23,133 bases of DNA from an uncultured Fretibacterium sp. (lineage in GTDB: Bacteria > Synergistota > Synergistia > Synergistales > Aminobacteriaceae): positions 1 to 23,133 of the forward strand of contig CALGHA010000084.1 in assembly GCA_937915835.1 (NCBI GenBank), given 5' to 3'. This document shows positions 19,941 through 23,133 of the stretch, piece by piece. The notes beneath the pieces are model-generated. The model worked only from the letters and a program-made list of their open reading frames with translations. It did not search any database and was not told the DNA's origin. Every line of letters begins with the position of its first letter. The stretch's first letter is position 1. The translations under genes and the position numbers were made by a program.

Positions 19941-21140
19941 ATGTCAGAGAAATTCATTTTTTCGTCGGAATCCGTAACCGAAGGACATCCGGATAAAGTT
20001 GCAGATCAAATTTCGGACGCAGTACTCGACGCAATTCTTGAGCAGGATCCTATGGGACGAGTTGCCTGTGAAGTTATGGTGTCGACGGGCTTTGTTGTTG
20101 CGGCAGGCGAGATTAGCACTAAAGCAATAATCGACATTCAGAAAATCGCACGTGCAACGATTAACGAGATAGGCTACACGCGGGCGAAATTCGGCTTCGA
20201 CGGGGATTCTTGCGCGGTCTTTACGGCAATTGACGAACAGTCCGGAGATATTGCACAGGGAGTTGACGACGCAATCGAAGTACGAGGCCAGAACTTGGGC
20301 GATGATGAAGTTGCGAAGATTGGCGCGGGAGATCAGGGCATGATGTTTGGTTACGCCACGAACGAGACGAAGGAGTTTATGCCGATGCCGATAGCTTTAT
20401 CACACGCATTAGCACGTCAGCTCACGAAAGTACGCAAGGACGGAACACTGAAATATTTACGTCCTGACGGGAAAACTCAGGTTTCATTACGTTACGAAAA
20501 TCGCAAGGCCGTTCATGCTGACACGATCGTAGTCTCAACACAGCATGCTCCTGACACAAGTTTGAAGCGAATACGTGAGGACTTAATCGCGCAAGTTATT
20601 ACCCCGATAATTCCGGCAGAATTGATTGACGACCAGACGAGAATTTTCGTTAATCCAACCGGAAGATTTGTTAAGGGCGGACCTGCGGCGGATTCGGGCT
20701 TGACAGGACGAAAAATTATCGTTGACACTTACGGCGGCTGGGTTCCACACGGAGGCGGAGCATTCTCGGGAAAAGATCCGACGAAAGTTGACCGAAGCGG
20801 AGCATACATGACACGTTACGCGGCTAAAAATATTGTTGCGGCCGGACTTGCTGACGAGTGCCAAATTCAAGTAGCTTATGCTATCGGAGTTGCTGAGCCT
20901 GTCTCACTGAACGTCAACACTTTCGGGACTGGGAAAATCAGCGAGGAGAAAATTTCACAGCTTTTGCGCGAACACTTTGACTTCAGACCTGCGGCGATTA
21001 TTCGCGACTTAGATTTACGCAAGCCACAATATAAAGCACTCGCGGCATACGGCCATATGGGAAGAATTGACTTGCCGGAACTTCCTAGCTGGGAGAAGAC
21101 TGACAGAGCCGAAGCATTAAGAAAAGCGGCAGGAATATAG
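19941..21140 (+). CDS. metK: S-adenosylmethionine synthetase
   Basis: 399 residues, normal MetK length. It opens FSSESVTEGHPDKVADQISD, with the ATP-binding GHPDK motif. GAGDQGMMFGYA is the methionine/ATP loop signature, and GGGAFSGKDPTKVDRSGAYM is the second MetK signature. The enzyme makes SAM from methionine and ATP in the cytoplasm, supplying methyl donors for enzymes such as the FkbM protein. AAAGGAGG lies 9 nt before the ATG. It is controlled by the SAM-I riboswitch upstream and is probably monocistronic, with a terminator just after the stop. Confidence 0.98.
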   Translation: MSEKFIFSSESVTEGHPDKVADQISDAVLDAILEQDPMGRVACEVMVSTGFVVAAGEISTKAIIDIQKIARATINEIGYTRAKFGFDGDSCAVFTAIDEQSGDIAQGVDDAIEVRGQNLGDDEVAKIGAGDQGMMFGYATNETKEFMPMPIALSHALARQLTKVRKDGTLKYLRPDGKTQVSLRYENRKAVHADTIVVSTQHAPDTSLKRIREDLIAQVITPIIPAELIDDQTRIFVNPTGRFVKGGPAADSGLTGRKIIVDTYGGWVPHGGGAFSGKDPTKVDRSGAYMTRYAAKNIVAAGLADECQIQVAYAIGVAEPVSLNVNTFGTGKISEEKISQLLREHFDFRPAAIIRDLDLRKPQYKALAAYGHMGRIDLPELPSWEKTDRAEALRKAAGI

Positions 21141-21160
21141 AGAATAAGTTAGATAAAAAT

Positions 21161-21203
21161 CCCTCCCCTTGAGCCTGAAACTTTAGAGGAGGGAAAATTT
21201 TTT
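21161..21203. terminator. Bidirectional terminator between metK and licD
   Basis: CCCTCC (21161-21166) pairs with GGAGGG (21188-21193), extended by two pairs after one mismatch. On the plus strand AAAA and six T follow (21194-21203); on the minus strand ATTTTTA follows. It would end both metK and the converging licD; the plus-strand T run reaches into the licD stop codon. Confidence 0.75.
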
Positions 21204-21990
21204 ATGAATGATGTTTAGGAACTCGTTCACTTTCTGGCGGAAGCTGCATGTAATCGCCGTAACACAGTCTTAACCATTCGTCATAACCAGCCGGAATTTT
21301 ATAGAGCTTGCCCTCAAATTCACCGTCAATTACATTCTCAACTGCTGACCTATTTATTGCCAGTATTCTGTTTGAATCTACGCTGTAATGAGCAACTCTC
21401 TTTGTCTTATCGTTTGAATATTGCAGAACTTCTTGCGTAATTTTCTCAGAAAAATATCTTGGACTGAAGAATACTCGTATCAGCATTACACGTGCTAATA
21501 TCCTGAAGGCACGAACACAAAATTTTCTGAATGGACTTCCGCCTGCCGGACCTAAAACCGTAAAAACAGTAGCTCCCCATAAAGCCCTGTAAATCTTTCG
21601 ATGAATTGATAATTTTCTGAGTAATTTTTCATCATCAGGGACATTATCCATGCAAAAAACGTCGATTCTGCCGTCTTTAGAATTATTATTATCGACGACA
21701 TCTCCTTTAAGCATCCAAATTGTTTTTGAAGAGTTCTCAAGACATTCAAAATGATAATCCGTATTATTTTCGTTAAACAATTCTCGGAATTTATCATAAT
21801 CAGGCCTGAGCATAACTATATCAATATCATCGTCCCAAGGGATATAGCCTTTATGTCTGACTGCTCCGATTAACGTCCCGAACGCAAGGAAATATTTGAT
21901 GTCGTGTTCATCACAAAATTTAGCGACAACATCAAGCACCTTAAGCTGAGATTTTCTTACAGCCTCCATGTCAAAACTAAACTCTTTCAT
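21202..21990 (-). CDS. LicD-family phosphotransferase
   Basis: 262 residues. The N-terminal LicD/fukutin nucleotidyltransferase-fold motif is complete: YFLAFGTLIGAVRHKGYIPWDDDIDIVMLRPDY, with GTLIGAVR at 38-45 and the metal-binding D53-D57 cluster. Near the C terminus, IPAGYDEWLRLCYGDYMQLPP matches the family's 'Y..yL...YGdym.lPp' end. LicD proteins move phosphocholine or another phospho-group from a CDP carrier to cell-surface glycans. In this genome a CDP-phosphoramidate is a conceivable donor, but this is inference only. The start has GAAGGTG 7 nt upstream. It is preceded by an elaborate 200-nt leader with two promoters, a heptamer array and an attenuator-like hairpin. Confidence 0.92.
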   Translation of the reverse strand: MKEFSFDMEAVRKSQLKVLDVVAKFCDEHDIKYFLAFGTLIGAVRHKGYIPWDDDIDIVMLRPDYDKFRELFNENNTDYHFECLENSSKTIWMLKGDVVDNNNSKDGRIDVFCMDNVPDDEKLLRKLSIHRKIYRALWGATVFTVLGPAGGSPFRKFCVRAFRILARVMLIRVFFSPRYFSEKITQEVLQYSNDKTKRVAHYSVDSNRILAINRSAVENVIDGEFEGKLYKIPAGYDEWLRLCYGDYMQLPPESERVPKHHS

Positions 21991-21994
21991 GCCC

Positions 21995-22012
21995 TTACAC
22001 CTTCTTGAGCAT
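21995..22012 (-). CDS. Possible 5-codon leader peptide (MLKKV) before licD
   Basis: ATG at 22012 lies 8 nt after a very strong GGGAGGGAG site (22029-22021); the frame is M-L-K-K-V-stop and ends 4 nt before the licD ATG. The licD ribosome site (GAAGGTG) lies inside it, so ribosomes on the mini-frame could re-initiate at licD. It may be nothing more than a decoy created by the 3' arm of the terminator-like hairpin. Confidence 0.3.
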   Translation of the reverse strand: MLKKV

Positions 22013-22013
22013 G

Positions 22014-22060
22014 AAAAAAGCTCCCTCCCTGAAACGCTTTCACACGAACAGGAACGAAGC
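22014..22060 (-). terminator. Terminator-like attenuator hairpin in the licD leader
   Basis: On the minus strand GCTTCGTTCCTG (22060-22049) pairs with CAGGGAGGGAGC (22031-22020) over 12 positions with one mismatch and two G-U pairs, a 17-nt loop, then six T (22019-22014). It lies downstream of both licD promoters, so it would attenuate licD rather than end an upstream gene. The 3' arm also holds the GGGAGGGAG site. Confidence 0.6.
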
Positions 22061-22088
22061 TGTTATATTCGCTTGATTTTAAGGCATA

Positions 22089-22094
22089 ATTATA
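22089..22094 (-). promoter_or_regulatory. Second licD -10 box (P2) abutting the heptamer array
   Basis: TATAAT on the minus strand (22094-22089), one base after the last heptamer. A repeat-derived TTCTCA (22116-22111, 4/6) lies 16 bp upstream as a possible -35. Confidence 0.45.
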
Positions 22095-22095
22095 G

Positions 22096-22137
22096 CTGAG
22101 AACTGAGAACTGAGAACTGAGAACTGAGAACTGAGAA
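22096..22137 (-). repeat. Six tandem copies of a 7-bp repeat (TTCTCAG) in the licD leader
   Basis: Six perfect copies of CTGAGAA on the plus strand, TTCTCAG on the coding strand. The array starts 2 nt after the -10 box of the upstream promoter, so the transcription start lies within it, and it ends one base before the second TATAAT. Seven-base units are prone to slippage. Confidence 0.95.
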
Positions 22138-22139
22138 CT

Positions 22140-22169
22140 ATTATATGCAGATTTTTCTCTCAATGTCAA
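22140..22169 (-). promoter_or_regulatory. Consensus sigma-70 promoter of licD (P1)
   Basis: Minus strand TTGACA (22169-22164), 18-bp spacer, TATAAT (22145-22140); both hexamers are perfect. The start site should fall about 22133, inside the first heptamer copy. Confidence 0.85.
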
Positions 22170-22204
22170 TAATTCCTTTCACGTAAAATTTTTATGTGAA
22201 TTTA

Positions 22205-23108
22205 TTATAACATACGCTTAATAAAATTTTTCACAGAAGCCGGCAAAATTCCCTTCACAAATTCCTTCAGCTTCTGCTTATAATATCGCTTTAATCCAGT
22301 GTGATTTACTATCGCTTTGTGAAGCCCTAAAGTTCTCAAGTCCTCACAGAATTTATCATAATTTTCCGGGAAATTCCTACGCTTATAATACATCTGGTTA
22401 TTCTCAACCGCAAAATCAACGTCAGCAGGCTCAATCGTAAATTTTTCCCTGTCAATCTTCCGGATTAACTCCTCGCCTCGTTCTGTTCTCACGATAAAGA
22501 TTGATACGCCGTTCGGATTATAGCCCTTCATGTTTGGTCTTAAGCCCCAAAAATCCCCGACTGTAATATCAGCCTGATGATTTTTCCCCCTGAAATTACA
22601 GCCGTAACAAACGCGGCGCGCATAACTCCCGAAAGCTATTCCGTAGTCTGTGCCGTAAAATGACGTGCAAAACTTTTTACCGTTCTCAAATTCCGCGAGA
22701 ATATAAGGAGGTGTCCAGCCTTTTGCTTTATGTCTGACTGTAAAATTTATAATTCTGGATTGATATTTGCGTTCGAGTTCCTCGATGAATTGACGGTGAA
22801 CTTCCTGAAATGTCGGGCCGTAACAGATTAAATCAACTGTGTAGAGATTACTTGTGTCAACTTTCTTATTGCTCAGGAATGCTTTTAACGCCGCAACGTC
22901 GCACCCTAAGCCTATGAACAAAACTTTTTTCCCAGCCTCTAACTTCTCAGCTACAATTGGCCAGAGTGAAACATATTTATTCCCCTGAAAAATTCTCTTG
23001 TCAGTCTCAATATATTTTGAGCCCTTAAGCCTGGACAAATCTTCCTCACGTTCAATACAAGCAAACTCCGCCCGTTTGAAGTCCTCCGAATAACACGCGC
23101 CAAATATT
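22205..23108 (-). CDS. FrhB-like (coenzyme F420 hydrogenase beta subunit domain) protein, 5'-truncated
   Basis: About 300 residues of the C-terminal part of a protein cut off by the contig end; real sequence starts at Ile (23107). Recognisable parts are FIGLGCDVAALKAFL, DLICYGPTFQEVHRQF, a central VCYGCNFRGKNHQADITVGDFWGL motif with paired cysteines, and GVSIFIVRTERGEELI. This is the FrhB/FdhB C-terminal domain, which binds FAD and sometimes Fe-S; the missing N terminus normally carries a 4Fe-4S ferredoxin domain. In non-methanogens such proteins occur in exopolysaccharide clusters, often beside pyruvyl or glycosyl transferases, where their role is unclear. It lies upstream of licD on the same strand, but licD has its own promoters. 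Confidence 0.82.
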
Positions 23109-23133
23109 AGATCGGAAGAGCACACGTCTGAAC
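23109..23133 (+). other. Illumina TruSeq adapter left in the assembly
   Basis: The last 25 bases begin AGATCGGAAGAGCACACG and match the start of the Illumina TruSeq read-1 adapter. Translated on the minus strand they give the artefact peptide start MCSSD seen on truncated database proteins. They are not genomic and should be trimmed. Confidence 0.98.

Noticed and set aside
21987..22169. 60-residue minus-strand ORF over the heptamer repeats, ending on the licD start (ATGA overlap)
   Set aside because: Its start codon lies in the -35 box of the licD promoter, so the main transcript would not contain it, and most of its sequence is the repeat read in different frames.
22178..22200. Inverted repeat TTCACGTAAAA/TTTTATGTGAA after the FrhB-like gene
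   Set aside because: It could form a hairpin but has a very tight loop and no T run on the minus strand, so I did not call it a terminator.

Overview
This is a 23.1 kb contig end from an AT-rich bacterium, probably a host-associated or metagenomic assembly. The bacterium exports proteins through ordinary Sec signal peptides, carries a SAM-I riboswitch and uses strong AGGAGG-type ribosome sites. Its promoters are often extended -10 (TGnTATAAT). I cannot place it taxonomically from sequence alone; Bacillota or Synergistota are plausible. The last 25 bases (23109-23133) are Illumina TruSeq adapter, not genome.

Layout. 108-2719 (minus): a LytTR response regulator and AgrC-like histidine kinase pair, then a small exported protein and a terminator. 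3012-4133 (plus): an exported HAD phosphatase with its terminator. 4173-8425 (minus): a three-gene operon matching the Campylobacter jejuni Cj1416-Cj1418 phosphoramidate genes (nucleotidyltransferase, class I amidotransferase, PEP-synthase-like glutamine kinase). 8586-9701 (plus): glf. 9698-10219 (minus): an Mrr-like domain lacking its catalytic residues. 10261-10800 (minus): cobU. 10844-13622 (plus): a metal ABC transporter operon plus a YdjM-like membrane protein. 13859-15001 (plus): an FkbM methyltransferase. 14978-18786 (minus): trpDCBA. 19016-19630 (plus): rpsD. 19676-21140 (plus): metK under a SAM-I riboswitch. 21202-23108 (minus): licD and a truncated FrhB-like gene.

The strongest candidate for a new system is the 4173-8425 operon. 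Its kinase is fused to an N-terminal TagD-like cytidylyltransferase domain and carries an uninterrupted run of 11 G inside the reading frame, just before the ATP-binding domain. Gain or loss of one G would stop translation within about 30 codons and leave only the cytidylyltransferase domain. This looks like a phase-variable phosphoramidate (or related phosphoryl) surface-glycan modification. It lies beside glf, which makes the galactofuranose precursor; in C. jejuni a galactofuranose sugar is one acceptor of O-methyl phosphoramidate.

Other glycan-type genes in the window (fkbM-like, licD, frhB-like) fit a surface-polysaccharide theme. The fkbM and licD genes each have a perfect TTGACA-N18-TATAAT promoter with 7-bp tandem repeats beginning at or just after the -10 box, a shared arrangement that could also be variable. 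The trp, rpsD and metK genes are housekeeping.
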